From an uncultured Bacillota bacterium (GTDB taxonomy: Bacteria > Bacillota > Clostridia > Christensenellales > UBA1242), in the NCBI GenBank assembly GCA_949292985.1, contig CASFBF010000011.1, positions 145,649 through 209,648 on the forward strand: DNA of 64,000 nt, read 5' to 3'. Positions 1 through 9,262 of the stretch are shown here, one piece after another (the first letter of the stretch is position 1; the number at the start of each line of letters is the position of its first letter). Below the pieces are notes generated by a model that was not told the DNA's origin, did not search any database, and saw nothing but the letters and a program-made list of their open reading frames with translations. The position numbers and the translations under genes are program-made.

Positions 1-1962
1 TCCAAAATCAATAACATTCCTTACAGTTCCTGTAAAAATCATACCTTCTTTAAGGTCTTCCATTGTGATTACATCGCTTCTCAGCACAGGTTTAGGCATG
101 CTTTCACGAATATCTCTGCCCGGTTTAGAAAGTTCGGAAATAATATCATGCAAAGTTGGCACTCCCACATTTAACTGAGATGCCACTTTTTCTTCTCCTT
201 TAAGTTTTACAAGGCTTTCAAGATTTGTTTCGCCTTTTTTGATGTCGTCAACTGTGAGAGAAAACATTTTTAAAAGACCGTCTGCCACAGCATAACTTTC
301 TGGATGCACACCAGTATTATCGTAAATATTATCGCCGTCTGTTATTCTTAAAAATCCTGCGCACTGTTCAAATGCTTTTGGTCCAAGTTTTGGAACAGAA
401 AGAAGTTGTTCCCTGTTTTTAAATCCTTTAATTTTAGCCCTATAATTTGTGATATTTTTCGCAATAGACATGTTCAACCCTGAAACATATGATAGAAGAG
501 ATGGCGAAGCAGTGTTAAGGTCAACTCCCACACTATTAACGCAATCTTCAACCACGCCAGTAAGCACTTCGGTGAGTCGGTTTTGAGGCATATCGTGTTG
601 ATACTGTCCAACGCCAATGCTTTTAACATCAATTTTTATAAGTTCGGCAAGCGGGTCTTGCAGTCTTCTTGCAATAGACACTGCGCTTCTTAATGAAACA
701 TCATAGTCAGGGAACTCTTCCGCACCTAATTTAGATGCAGAATAAACAGATGCGCCTGCCTCGCTAACAACGGCATAAGAAACTGGTCTTGAAACATGTT
801 TAATAAGTTCTGCAACAAAAATCTCTGCTTCCTTAGAGGCAGTGCCATTCCCGATTGAAACTATATCTACATCATATTTTTCAATCAAGGCTTTAAGTTT
901 TTCGATGCTCTCCTCAGTTTTAGATTGAGGTGGAGTTGGATATATAACAGTTGTTGCAAGTACATCGCCTTTTTTATCAATCACGGCAATTTTGCAACCT
1001 GTTCTATATGCTGGGTCAAGCCCTAAAATAATGTTGTTTTTAAGTGGTGCTTCCATTAAAAGTGGTTTTAAATTCACTTCAAACATTTTAATTGCTTGCT
1101 CGCAAGCATTATCTGTAAGTGTTGAACGCAACTCTCTTTCAAGCGCTGGGAAAAGCAACCTGTCAAGACTGTCGGCTATGGTTTGCTCCATAATTTCGTC
1201 AGTGTCAGGATTATCTTTTTTATAAGCAAACCTTATCTCTTTCAGCAAAAACTCAGGGTTAATTTCCACAGAAACTTTAAGGCATTTTTCCTTTTCCCCT
1301 CTGTTTAAGGCTAAAATTCTATGGCTTGGCAGTTTTTTAACTTCTTGCTTAAATCCGTCATAACCTTCGTAAGTAAGTTTGTTTTCTCCGTCAAGTAAAA
1401 CGCTGGAAATTTGGGCTTTATCCCATAAAATTTCACGCAAGGTTTTTCTAAGTTCGGCATCATCACTAATTCTTTCCGCAATAATATCTTTTGCGCCTTG
1501 CAATGCCGTTTCTTCATCAGGAACATTTTCGTTTATAAATTTACCCGCCTCTGCTTTAACATCAATCTTACCTTGTTTTTGAATTAAATCAGCCAGAGGT
1601 TCTAAACCATTTGCAATTGCCACTGATGCCCTTGTTTTTCGTTTTGGCTTGTATGGTCTGTAAATATCTTCCACCTCAGTCAGCGTGCGCGCCTCTGCAA
1701 GCGCCTTTTCTAATTCAGGTGTCCATTTGCCTTGTTCGGTTATAGTTCTTTGAACTTTTTCCTTTTCCTCATTCAAATTTCTAAGATATTTAAGCCTATC
1801 AGCAAATGCCCTAAGCACTTGGTCATCACAAGAGCCATGCATTTCTTTTCTATATCTTGCAATAAATGGGATGGTTGCACCCTCATCTAAAAGTGAGATA
1901 ATGTTTTCAACATAAACTGGTTTAAGAGCAAATTCACTTGCTAAAATTTCATTGATTGTCAT
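1..1962 (-). CDS. tex: Tex family RNA-binding transcription accessory protein (C-terminus cut off)
   Basis: This is the first 654 codons of a Tex protein; the reading frame runs off the left edge of the window. Tex is a cytoplasmic nucleic-acid-binding protein linked to transcription and RNA turnover. Visible parts in order are the helical N-terminal domain, the YqgF/RNase H-like domain (GLDPAYRTGCK near residue 315, where most homologues have DPGxRTG), a helix-hairpin-helix stretch (NTASPSLLSYVSGL and later LLSVPKLGPKAFEQCAGF) and, just before the edge, the start of the S1 domain (GMIFTGTVRNVIDFG). The gene starts at ATG 1962 and its start overlaps the stop of the upstream gene (positions 1959-2654) by four bases (ATGA), so the two are probably translationally coupled. 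Full-length homologues are about 720-780 residues, so roughly 70-120 residues are missing. The family assignment is secure. Confidence 0.96.
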   Translation of the reverse strand, partial: MTINEILASEFALKPVYVENIISLLDEGATIPFIARYRKEMHGSCDDQVLRAFADRLKYLRNLNEEKEKVQRTITEQGKWTPELEKALAEARTLTEVEDIYRPYKPKRKTRASVAIANGLEPLADLIQKQGKIDVKAEAGKFINENVPDEETALQGAKDIIAERISDDAELRKTLREILWDKAQISSVLLDGENKLTYEGYDGFKQEVKKLPSHRILALNRGEKEKCLKVSVEINPEFLLKEIRFAYKKDNPDTDEIMEQTIADSLDRLLFPALERELRSTLTDNACEQAIKMFEVNLKPLLMEAPLKNNIILGLDPAYRTGCKIAVIDKKGDVLATTVIYPTPPQSKTEESIEKLKALIEKYDVDIVSIGNGTASKEAEIFVAELIKHVSRPVSYAVVSEAGASVYSASKLGAEEFPDYDVSLRSAVSIARRLQDPLAELIKIDVKSIGVGQYQHDMPQNRLTEVLTGVVEDCVNSVGVDLNTASPSLLSYVSGLNMSIAKNITNYRAKIKGFKNREQLLSVPKLGPKAFEQCAGFLRITDGDNIYDNTGVHPESYAVADGLLKMFSLTVDDIKKGETNLESLVKLKGEEKVASQLNVGVPTLHDIISELSKPGRDIRESMPKPVLRSDVITMEDLKEGMIFTGTVRNVIDFG

Positions 1963-2654
1963 TTTTCTTCTCCTGTTGCTAATTTAATAATTTGTTTTCT
2001 TTGCACTGCGTTTGAATTTTGCAAAAGTGCAAGTTGAGTTAGGTATAAAAATTCTACTTCTTTCTCAAAATCGATGTTTTCTTCATCGCCAGAGCCTAAC
2101 AAAATTTTTAAACCATATTTTTGCATAAGCGGTATATTTGCAAAAGTTGCGCCGTGCTTAGCCAAACTTATCGGGCAAACCACAATTTTTGCACCATAAT
2201 CTCCCAAAATTTGTAAATCGTCTTTATCAGCATATACGCCACCTAAAATTGTGCAATCTCTATCTAAAAATCCCATATCTTCAATAAACTTTGCAGGCGA
2301 AACATCATATTTTGATGAAATTTGACCGGTTCTATATAAATCTTCAAAAAGCGGAATAACCACCGGTAAATTTAGGAAAGAGATTTTTTCAATGTCGCCC
2401 TCGTCAAGTTGCAATATGTCAACATAAACTGCTATTGGAAATTTCTGCTCTAAAATTGATTTTAAATTTTTTTGATTTAGTGCCTGTGTGCTATCAATAA
2501 CCACCCTGCCACTTATATTCGCATTTTTCATATCTTGAATTGTTTGCAATGGATTATGTGAAAAAATCTGTAAATATTTTACCCCAGCATCTAAATTTTT
2601 TTGAACTGCCTGCCCATTTAATTCACAAAAACCATTAACATATAATTGTTGCAT
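1959..2654 (-). CDS. degenerate amidohydrolase-superfamily protein, probably non-catalytic
   Basis: The second half resembles the C-terminal half of amidohydrolase TIM barrels such as the SAH/guanine deaminase group. GGVYADKDDLQILGDYG matches the usual 'HCVHLSDEEIELLAETG' segment, CPISLAKHG the 'CPTSNLKLG' segment, and ILLGSGDEEN the 'ALGTDG' segment. The metal-binding His of the first segment is Gly here, the N-terminal HxH motif is missing, and the protein is only 231 residues (family 400-470). It is therefore unlikely to be a metal-dependent hydrolase. A Shine-Dalgarno sequence (AAGGA) lies before ATG 2654. The stop overlaps the tex start by four bases, so it is co-translated with tex. The specific role is unknown; a ligand-binding or structural role is an inference. 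Confidence 0.6.
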   Translation of the reverse strand: MQQLYVNGFCELNGQAVQKNLDAGVKYLQIFSHNPLQTIQDMKNANISGRVVIDSTQALNQKNLKSILEQKFPIAVYVDILQLDEGDIEKISFLNLPVVIPLFEDLYRTGQISSKYDVSPAKFIEDMGFLDRDCTILGGVYADKDDLQILGDYGAKIVVCPISLAKHGATFANIPLMQKYGLKILLGSGDEENIDFEKEVEFLYLTQLALLQNSNAVQRKQIIKLATGEEK

Positions 2655-2738
2655 ATAAAATCCTTTAAAAGTGGTATAATTAGTTTAGCAAAACACACTG
2701 CTACTTTAAATTATATCATTTTTAAAAGGGTGTGGCAA

Positions 2739-3938
2739 ATGAATGAAAGAACAATTTTGCATTCAGATGTAAACAATTTTTTTGCCTCAGTTGAATGCGT
2801 GAGCAAACCTGAACTAAAAAATAAGCCAGTCGCTGTAACAGGGAATCCTGAAAAAAGAACTGGCATAATTTTGGCAAAAAATGAAATTGCAAAATCATTT
2901 GGAGTTAAAACCGGACAAACAATTTATGAGGCACAAAAACTTTGTCCGGAACTAGTTTGTCTGCCACCCCATTATTCCCTATACGAAAAAATCTCAAAAA
3001 AATTACATGCTGTATATTTAGAATACACCGACCTTGTTGAACCAATAGGCTTAGATGAGTGTTGGCTTGATGTTACTAGTTCTAAAAATGTATTAAAAAA
3101 AACTGGGGAACAAATAGCTTACGAAATAAAAGAGCGCATTAAAAAAGAATTTGGATTTACAGTTTCAGTTGGTGTAAGTTTTTCAAAAATTTATGCAAAA
3201 CTTGGTTCTGATTTAAAAAAACCTGACGCAGTAACAGTAATTCCAAAATCAAAATTTAAAGAAATAGTCTATCCTTTGCCACTGAACTCGATAGTTGGCA
3301 TAGGTCATAGACTTGAAAAAAAATTTAAACTTATAAACATTAACACAATTGGAGAATTTTGCAATCTAACAAAATCGTATATCAAATCGCTTATGGGCAT
3401 AACTGGTGTTAAATTGCTTGAAAATTTGCAAGGAAGTGAAGAAGATAAGGTCGCAAATTATTATCATCTCACTCCGCCAAAAAGCATAGGAAACGGAACA
3501 ACAACCATAAAAGATATAGAAAAACGGGAAGATATTGAAAAAGTGCTTTCCTTTTTGGCCGAAAAAGTAAGCAAACGATTGATTTCGCAAAACTTTCAAG
3601 CCAAAACGCTATCAGTAACATTAAAATCAAACACGCTGGAAAAATTTAGAAAATCGGTAACTTTCCCCCCAACTTTTGCCAGCAATGTTCTTCTAAGAGA
3701 AGCCATGACAATAGTGGATAGTTTTTTTAAGTATAACCAACCAATCAGGGCAATTCGTCTTCGCGCATCAAACTTAGAAAGTATTTCACACCATCAACAA
3801 CTGTCGCTTTTCGATGAAAAAGCCCAAAAGTCTTCAATTGGAATAAAAAACATCACCTCCAAATATGGAAGTGATGCAATATATCTTGCCAGCGAAACCG
3901 AAAGTTTTATAAATCGCAAAAATCACACCGAAGAATAA
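2739..3938 (+). CDS. dinB: Y-family DNA polymerase IV
   Basis: Encodes a translesion DNA polymerase of 399 residues. The start is taken at ATG 2739 (MNERTILHSDVNNFF) because AAAAGGG lies eight bases upstream; an in-frame codon at 2646 would add a non-conserved extension. Diagnostic features are the palm motif DVNNFFASVE with the first catalytic Asp and an aromatic steric gate, the second catalytic motif GLDECWLDVT (canonical S-D-E), SVGVSFSKIYAKLGSDLKKPD, the HhH-type segment VGIGHRLEKKF, a little-finger domain, and a C-terminal QLSLF beta-clamp-binding motif. It converges on the surface-protein gene ending at 3942 with only three bases between the stops. A TATAAT at 2675-2680 could be its -10, but no good -35 is seen. 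No LexA box was recognised. Confidence 0.95.
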   Translation: MNERTILHSDVNNFFASVECVSKPELKNKPVAVTGNPEKRTGIILAKNEIAKSFGVKTGQTIYEAQKLCPELVCLPPHYSLYEKISKKLHAVYLEYTDLVEPIGLDECWLDVTSSKNVLKKTGEQIAYEIKERIKKEFGFTVSVGVSFSKIYAKLGSDLKKPDAVTVIPKSKFKEIVYPLPLNSIVGIGHRLEKKFKLININTIGEFCNLTKSYIKSLMGITGVKLLENLQGSEEDKVANYYHLTPPKSIGNGTTTIKDIEKREDIEKVLSFLAEKVSKRLISQNFQAKTLSVTLKSNTLEKFRKSVTFPPTFASNVLLREAMTIVDSFFKYNQPIRAIRLRASNLESISHHQQLSLFDEKAQKSSIGIKNITSKYGSDAIYLASETESFINRKNHTEE

Positions 3939-3941
3939 ATT

Positions 3942-6314
3942 TTAGTAATAATATTTTTTGTAGTCGTCGCTCTTAACCTTTTTAGAACCGCTTCCGCCAC
4001 CACGATTTCTTAAAACAAGCCATATTACAATTCCGATGCCTGCAAGAACAACAACTCCACCAACAACGCCAACTATAATCCAAACCGTGTTATTATCTCC
4101 ACCATTCTCAGCAACCGAAGCATTGATTGTTAAAGAAAATGTGGAGGTGTTTGTGTAATTTATTGAAGCAGTTGAAAAACTAAATTCATAAACTGTTAGA
4201 TTAGAATCATTAGCATCAGGATAGGAAGTTGTATTTATTGAAGAATTTTCAATTACAAACAATTTGCGCAAAGATTGTTCAAAAGCAGAAGTGTCAACTT
4301 TAGCATCATTGTTTGCAACAATTCGTAATGTAATAGATTGATTTTTATCAAGCATAACAGACCCCGTTGACTCTGACACAACTTGATTATCAACTTCAAC
4401 TCTATTTATAAAGTTAGAGTCAAAAGTGAAACTTAAAGTGCAAGGGTCATTAACAAAATTAGCCATAAGCAAAAATGATTGATTAAAATCACCAGTTGCG
4501 AAAGTAATTGAAAGTGGGTTTTGTTTTGATTGTTCAGCGTCAGTCCAATTTGCAAGAACCCAAGTTTTTCCGTCAACATTTATTTGATTTTCTGCTAAAT
4601 CTTCATCTGCGACCGTATCTGTTAAATAATAAAGGCTCCAATTTGTGAATGCATGCATACTTCCTGCGACTGCTTCAACATTTACGGCACTGCTTGCACT
4701 TGTAATCTGTCTTGAAAGAACAGAAGAAATACTTGACACACCAGTATATCTAACTCCACCATTACTGTCTTTTGAGACAACATACATATTATAGGTTATT
4801 GGCTGTAATGCAAATGAATAAGCGCCCTCTGTTGTGCTAGTGGCGGTCACCAACAAAACAAAATTAATCGCATCTTCACTTTCATTTACAACTAAAACTA
4901 CATCACCATCTGGCGAAACCATTTCACCCTGTTCAGTTTCTGTAAATTGTGAGTAATGAAGTTCAGCCCCATTACAATAGATTTCTGATATTTGTTGATA
5001 TGCTTTTTGATTTTGATCCTTAAAAGTAAAAGTTAACGTGGCTTTATCTCCATAAGGCACATTTTCAACTTTGCTTTCACCCTCAATCTGCAACAAATTA
5101 CCAGAATCAAGCGCCGCAGCAAAAGATATTGTAAAATTCTGGAAAATTTGAAGTCTAAGTTCTGTACTACTTCCATTTGAAACCATAACATATGTATTTA
5201 CAAAATCCCAATTAGCCGTATCTTCATTCCACACGAAATTATAACTTGTCCCTGAAATTTCAAAAGCATATGATGGTGAAGCATAAAAATCTTGTGCATA
5301 AAGTACTGCCCTAGTAACGCGCATGACATAATCTTTTATGCCAACATTTACATACGTATAATTTCCCTGATTAGCGAAAGCATCATGATTATTGTCATAA
5401 TAAGCAACAGAAGATATATTTCCTGAAGTAGGCGCTGTTGCTATATTAGCAACAACACTGCCAACTAGATAATTTTCTTGATTAGTGTTATTTGCAGTTA
5501 TTCTAGCACCAGAAACACAGTCTTTAATTTTTGATAAGTTGCCTTGAATTTCACCAACAACACCACCTATATAAATGGTTGACGAATTATTTTTTTCGCT
5601 GGTAGTCATTTCTCCAAAATTTGCAACTTTCGTTAAAACAGTGTTTTCAATAACACCTGCAATTCCACCTAGTTTAATTGTATATATGTTGAGCAAACTG
5701 AATTGCAAATTTATATGCATATAATTTAAAACGTTTGTAACGTTTCCACCATCTAATTTCCCTGCAACAGATCCAAAAATAGTTGTTTTAGATATAGTCA
5801 AAGCATCATTGATAGTTGCATTTATCTCACAATTTGTAATTTGAGTATTTTCGGCTTTACCAACTAAAACCCCTGCATAAACTACATCGCTTGAAGAAAA
5901 TGAAGATTTATATTCTCCTTCAATATTCAAATCGGTAATAGTTGCGCCGTCTGTATAACCAAACAAACCTTGATATGTAAAATCGCCATCAATAACAATA
6001 TTTGAAATAGTGTGGCCGTTGCCATTAAATGTGCCTTTAAACGGTCTATCAAGCATACCAATCGGCATCCATGATTTAGAAAGGGTTATATCATTCTGTA
6101 AAATAATTGTTATACCTGCAAAGTCGTTTCTCTCATCTTCTTTTTCAGCATTGACAGCGTTGGCAATGTTTTTTAATTCAGTTTCAGATGAAACAGGAAC
6201 AATTTCATTTTCAGCATTTGCGACTTGACTAACATCTCCGCCAATAAATGCGAGCGGAGTTAAAGCCAAAATAGCAAATGAACATGTGAGCAAAAATGCA
6301 AATAATTTTTTCAT
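3942..6314 (-). CDS. membrane-anchored beta-helix (GLUG-like) surface protein
   Basis: A 790-residue exported protein. Residues 1-34 form a Sec signal peptide ending in VANA-E. Residues 40-330 show the repetitive pectin-lyase-like pattern of GLUG proteins, for example FKGTFNGNGHTISNIVI, GLFGYTDGATITDLNI, YAGVLVGKAENTQITNC, LGGIAGVIENTVLTKVANFG and IGGVVGEIQGN. A long Ser/Thr/Asn-rich beta region follows. A single transmembrane helix sits near residues 745-770 (WIIVGVVGGVVVLAGIGIVIWLVL), followed by a short basic, tyrosine-rich tail (KSDDYKKYYY). The protein should face outward with a tiny cytoplasmic tail; no LPXTG motif is present. It has its own promoter and an AGGG ribosome site. Related beta-helix folds are carried by the 1945-residue protein ending at 11517. 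Its ligand is unknown. Confidence 0.85.
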   Translation of the reverse strand: MKKLFAFLLTCSFAILALTPLAFIGGDVSQVANAENEIVPVSSETELKNIANAVNAEKEDERNDFAGITIILQNDITLSKSWMPIGMLDRPFKGTFNGNGHTISNIVIDGDFTYQGLFGYTDGATITDLNIEGEYKSSFSSSDVVYAGVLVGKAENTQITNCEINATINDALTISKTTIFGSVAGKLDGGNVTNVLNYMHINLQFSLLNIYTIKLGGIAGVIENTVLTKVANFGEMTTSEKNNSSTIYIGGVVGEIQGNLSKIKDCVSGARITANNTNQENYLVGSVVANIATAPTSGNISSVAYYDNNHDAFANQGNYTYVNVGIKDYVMRVTRAVLYAQDFYASPSYAFEISGTSYNFVWNEDTANWDFVNTYVMVSNGSSTELRLQIFQNFTISFAAALDSGNLLQIEGESKVENVPYGDKATLTFTFKDQNQKAYQQISEIYCNGAELHYSQFTETEQGEMVSPDGDVVLVVNESEDAINFVLLVTATSTTEGAYSFALQPITYNMYVVSKDSNGGVRYTGVSSISSVLSRQITSASSAVNVEAVAGSMHAFTNWSLYYLTDTVADEDLAENQINVDGKTWVLANWTDAEQSKQNPLSITFATGDFNQSFLLMANFVNDPCTLSFTFDSNFINRVEVDNQVVSESTGSVMLDKNQSITLRIVANNDAKVDTSAFEQSLRKLFVIENSSINTTSYPDANDSNLTVYEFSFSTASINYTNTSTFSLTINASVAENGGDNNTVWIIVGVVGGVVVLAGIGIVIWLVLRNRGGGSGSKKVKSDDYKKYYY

Positions 6315-6329
6315 AACAACCCTAATAAT

Positions 6330-6358
6330 AATCTAACATATTTAATTTATTTTTCCAA
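6330..6358 (-). promoter_or_regulatory. promoter of the 790-residue surface protein gene
   Basis: Reading the minus strand, TTGGAA (6358-6353), 17 bases, then TAGATT (6335-6330), ending 15 bases before the ATG at 6314. The same -35 variant TTGGAA is used by the TasA-like gene starting at 18194. Confidence 0.6.
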
Positions 6359-6376
6359 ACAATTACAAAAAATATT

Positions 6377-7813
6377 TCAAAATCTACGATTTTGGTTTTT
6401 AAGTTTTCTAATCATCTTCTCTTTTGCAATTAAAACTTCGGATTTTTGTTGTTTTATGGGCGATGCTTGTGGTTTATTCATCAAATAATAACGCAATTCA
6501 TCTAACGCATGATCATCATTTTTTATAGGTAAATCTTCATTTCCCCACCAATATGATTTAAATTCCCTAATTAAGTTTGTGCAATTTTTAAAAATAAATA
6601 AATGCGGTTTGCCTTCGCCATCTTTCAAATATCTTTTTACTGTTGAAATTCCGCTGAACATATCTTTATTAACCTTTGGATTTGTTAATATTCCGTTCTC
6701 ATAAAACAAATCTACAACACTTTTATTTGAAGCCAATGTTCGTTGTGAAGCGGCGCTGTCTATAAGCGCAGTGATCATGCCGTTGGAAGCGGTGTACCAA
6801 TTAAGTCTTTGCGAAATTTGTTTAATGCGCTGTGAGTGATACTGGACATCTTTTTTTGGCTCAAAATGCTCGGCTATGACATAAATATTGTTGTCAAAAT
6901 CAACGGCATACCAATGTGCTGATAAAGGATTGTTTAAGCCAGGATCGATAGAAATATTATCTTGCCATTCAAACGGAACTTCAAACGGTTCAATAACATG
7001 AACATTTTCATCAAATTCGGGATAAACTAAACCACCAAGCGCAGTAAATTTTCCATATCGTCTGCTTTCCAATTCTTCGGCGGAAAGGGAACTTGTCAAA
7101 AAATCTATCTCTTTTTTTGACAAAAAAGGATTATCCGACCATTCTATAAACTCATACCAAACCTCAGGTGAACTGTTTTGATTAAGATAAATTTCGTTAT
7201 AAACCCAGGTCAAACCTTTTAAAGGTGTCATGGTTCCAAAAATTTCTCCCTGCCTGTCTAGCACACGCATTTGACACTCTCGGTATATGTCAAATGGTGG
7301 TTCTTCATCAAACCAAACAAAATCCAATGAAGTCCCCTGAAATTTTTCTCTGCCTTGGTCGCAACTTTTAAAGCCAATTTTACTTATTCCGCCAAACACA
7401 TTTTTTACTAGAATAAAGTCAATAACACCACTTTCTGGGCTGTCGGCTCTACCCTGTGACATAACAATTTTTTCAATCCAATTTGGAGAAAGATAATGCA
7501 AAATTTTTTGTTGTGCCACATCTCTTTGAACTTGTTTTGAAAGCGAAACCACCCACCCCTCAACTCCTTCGGGTTTGTTCTGCTTATAAGGATGGGCACC
7601 CCTTGCCAAATAAACCACTTCAACCGCACCGCACTCACTTTTGCCACTTCTATTTCCGCCAAAAACCCAACGATTGCGCTTTTTGCATTTATGAAACGCC
7701 ACTTGCTTTTTATGAACTTTTTCACCTGTGTTGTACTTACTAAGATTGTTTTTTGCTTTGCGCTTTAATTGCTCGGCTTCAATGAGTTTAAGTTTTTCTA
7801 TAATTTGCGACAT
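6377..7813 (-). CDS. phage terminase large subunit (TerL), orphan
   Basis: The DNA-packaging motor of tailed phages: an ATPase fused to a nuclease, 478 residues. The ATPase part has Walker A FGGNRSGKS (about 51-59), Walker B FVWFDEE (about 165-171) and a coupling motif FGTMTPLKG (about 192-200). The RNase H-like nuclease part keeps three acidic residues: D290 in SIDPG, D352 in LIDSAAS, and D434 in DDHALDELRYYL. All key residues appear intact and the length is normal, so this is not an obvious pseudogene. The start is ATG 7813, preceded by GGGGGGAG; a GTG lies one codon upstream. No small terminase subunit, portal or capsid gene lies next to it: its flanks are host-type surface genes. The only virion genes in the window start 50 kb away at 57.7 kb, on the same strand. 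Confidence 0.93.
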   Translation of the reverse strand: MSQIIEKLKLIEAEQLKRKAKNNLSKYNTGEKVHKKQVAFHKCKKRNRWVFGGNRSGKSECGAVEVVYLARGAHPYKQNKPEGVEGWVVSLSKQVQRDVAQQKILHYLSPNWIEKIVMSQGRADSPESGVIDFILVKNVFGGISKIGFKSCDQGREKFQGTSLDFVWFDEEPPFDIYRECQMRVLDRQGEIFGTMTPLKGLTWVYNEIYLNQNSSPEVWYEFIEWSDNPFLSKKEIDFLTSSLSAEELESRRYGKFTALGGLVYPEFDENVHVIEPFEVPFEWQDNISIDPGLNNPLSAHWYAVDFDNNIYVIAEHFEPKKDVQYHSQRIKQISQRLNWYTASNGMITALIDSAASQRTLASNKSVVDLFYENGILTNPKVNKDMFSGISTVKRYLKDGEGKPHLFIFKNCTNLIREFKSYWWGNEDLPIKNDDHALDELRYYLMNKPQASPIKQQKSEVLIAKEKMIRKLKNQNRRF

Positions 7814-7865
7814 CACTCCCCCCTTTGCGACAGTTTTTTTCTTTTAGATTAAATTTACAAAAAGT

Positions 7866-7871
7866 TAAAAT
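7866..7871 (+). promoter_or_regulatory. -10 box six bases before the start of the SH3-like gene
   Basis: TAAAAT followed by AAGAAC and ATG at 7878. A weak -35 (TTTAGA, 7843-7848) stands 17 bases upstream. Transcription would begin at or next to the start codon. Confidence 0.5.
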
Positions 7872-7877
7872 AAGAAC

Positions 7878-8675
7878 ATGAAAAAAATAGGTTTGATTTT
7901 AGCAATTTTTACAGTATTTTTATCATTTTCGCCCGCAACAACAACGGTTCGTGCAGACGAAACAAAAACTTATTATGCCAAGATATTAAACAGCAACGCT
8001 TATTTTTACTCGTCTCCCACCAGTTATGATGATGCCAAACTTTTCGTAATTCCTTCTTCATATTTTGTTTTACTTTTAGACAATGCTGGCGAGGATTTTT
8101 ACTATGCCAAATATCTAGATTTGTATGGATATGTTAAAAAAAATGAAGTAACGCCAATGGACGGCACTCCTACAAATCCATATGCGAACTCCACATTTCG
8201 TAATTTTTCACCTAACGGACTTTCTGTATATTCACGACCAAAATCAGATGCTGAAATTTTAGGTTCGCTAAATTTTTTACAAACAGACATAACCCTATAT
8301 GGAGAAATAATAGGTGAAGAATTGTTTGAAAATTCCACTAACACTTGGTTTTATTGTTGCACCACACAAAATGGCAACAAAATAAACGGATACGCATTTT
8401 CATATTATTGCGATATTGTAACTCGGCCATCTGAAAATACTGAATATTATCCAGAAATAACTGGTGATCTTGTGTTTTCAAATTCTCTTTCTGATGGTGG
8501 ATTAAGTGATACGGCGATTGCAATTATAATACTAGCGGTTTCTCTGCCATGTTTGGTAGTTTTATATCTTTTATTAAGTCCAAATAAAAGAAAAGTTGGC
8601 AAAAAAACTGAAAAAGTAAAAACGATAAAACGAGGCAAAGACTACTATGAATTCAACGAAGACGACTTAACCTGA
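7878..8675 (+). CDS. secreted, membrane-anchored SH3-like domain protein
   Basis: A 265-residue protein with a signal peptide (about 1-27, VRADE at the cleavage region). It has an extracellular part with two SH3b-like stretches (YYAKILNSNAYFYSSPTSYDDA... and GLSVYSRPKSDAEILGSLNF), a transmembrane helix at about 213-235 (AIAIIILAVSLPCLVVLYLLL) and a basic cytoplasmic tail ending KDYYEFNEDDLT. SH3b modules usually bind peptidoglycan or surface polymers; that role is inferred. The gene lies inside the phage-type gene pair (TerL and the sigma-like regulator) but on the other strand. Its last 31 bases overlap, tail to tail, the 3' end of the regulator gene. There is no Shine-Dalgarno sequence: a TAAAAT box ends six bases before the ATG, so the mRNA may be leaderless. 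Confidence 0.75.
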   Translation: MKKIGLILAIFTVFLSFSPATTTVRADETKTYYAKILNSNAYFYSSPTSYDDAKLFVIPSSYFVLLLDNAGEDFYYAKYLDLYGYVKKNEVTPMDGTPTNPYANSTFRNFSPNGLSVYSRPKSDAEILGSLNFLQTDITLYGEIIGEELFENSTNTWFYCCTTQNGNKINGYAFSYYCDIVTRPSENTEYYPEITGDLVFSNSLSDGGLSDTAIAIIILAVSLPCLVVLYLLLSPNKRKVGKKTEKVKTIKRGKDYYEFNEDDLT

Positions 8676-9157
8676 AAATCATTTCCCAATCCCTTTTCAA
8701 AGGATTGTTTAATATCCATTATCCAACCTTCATGTTTTAAATAATCGTTAAGTCGTTTGTTGTCAAATTTAAGCAATGCGCATTGCGCTTCAAAAGCAGA
8801 TTCTGCCTCACTAATTTTTCTAAAATATGTTCTTCTTGGAAGAGAAAATTGTTGCATAATATTTTCAACTGGTTGCTTTTCAAAATACTTTTTAATTAAA
8901 AGCAAAGCGCAATCTTTATTCATATTTTTAAGTGATTTTTCCACGAGAACTTTTAAATTGATAAGTTTCACTTTACGCTCTGACAGTTCGATAATTTTAT
9001 CAGTTAAAGCCAATGTATTATTAGTTAAAATATCACTTCCAAGCATATAAGACGATGAAAGTGCTTTTTTCTCTATAATTTTATCAATAGCCCCTGCTAT
9101 ACGCTCCAAAAACCTGTAAGATGTTAAAATTGTTTTAGCCCAAATATGATTTTGCAT
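8645..9157 (-). CDS. sigma-70 region 4-like HTH regulator (ArpU/RinA-type, phage late regulator family)
   Basis: A 170-residue protein without membrane segments. Residues 1-80 are helical. Residues 82-120 (ALLLIKKYFEKQPVENIM then FSLPRRTYFRKISEAES) have the sigma region 4 helix-turn-helix pattern, typical of small phage- or element-borne regulators of late or transfer genes. The ATG at 9157 has a GGGGAG ribosome site. It lies 0.8 kb upstream of terL on the same strand, separated by the oppositely oriented SH3-like gene, and is a candidate regulator of packaging genes. Four 11-bp-phased TTGACG-type repeats lie about 115-150 bases upstream of it. Whether it binds them is unknown. The family assignment rests on pattern only, and a small terminase subunit cannot be excluded. 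Confidence 0.6.
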   Translation of the reverse strand: MQNHIWAKTILTSYRFLERIAGAIDKIIEKKALSSSYMLGSDILTNNTLALTDKIIELSERKVKLINLKVLVEKSLKNMNKDCALLLIKKYFEKQPVENIMQQFSLPRRTYFRKISEAESAFEAQCALLKFDNKRLNDYLKHEGWIMDIKQSFEKGLGNDFQVKSSSLNS

Positions 9158-9262
9158 AAACTTCTCCCCTTTTTTTATGATAAAAAAATTATAAAATTCG
9201 CATTGTTAATAGTCAAACTTTAATGCCAAAAATTTAAGCCTAAATTCGATTTTTTTACAAAA

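Noticed and set aside
2646-2738. N-terminal extension of DNA polymerase IV
   Set aside because: The extension lacks a ribosome site and homology; ATG 2739 has AAAAGGG and gives the family start.
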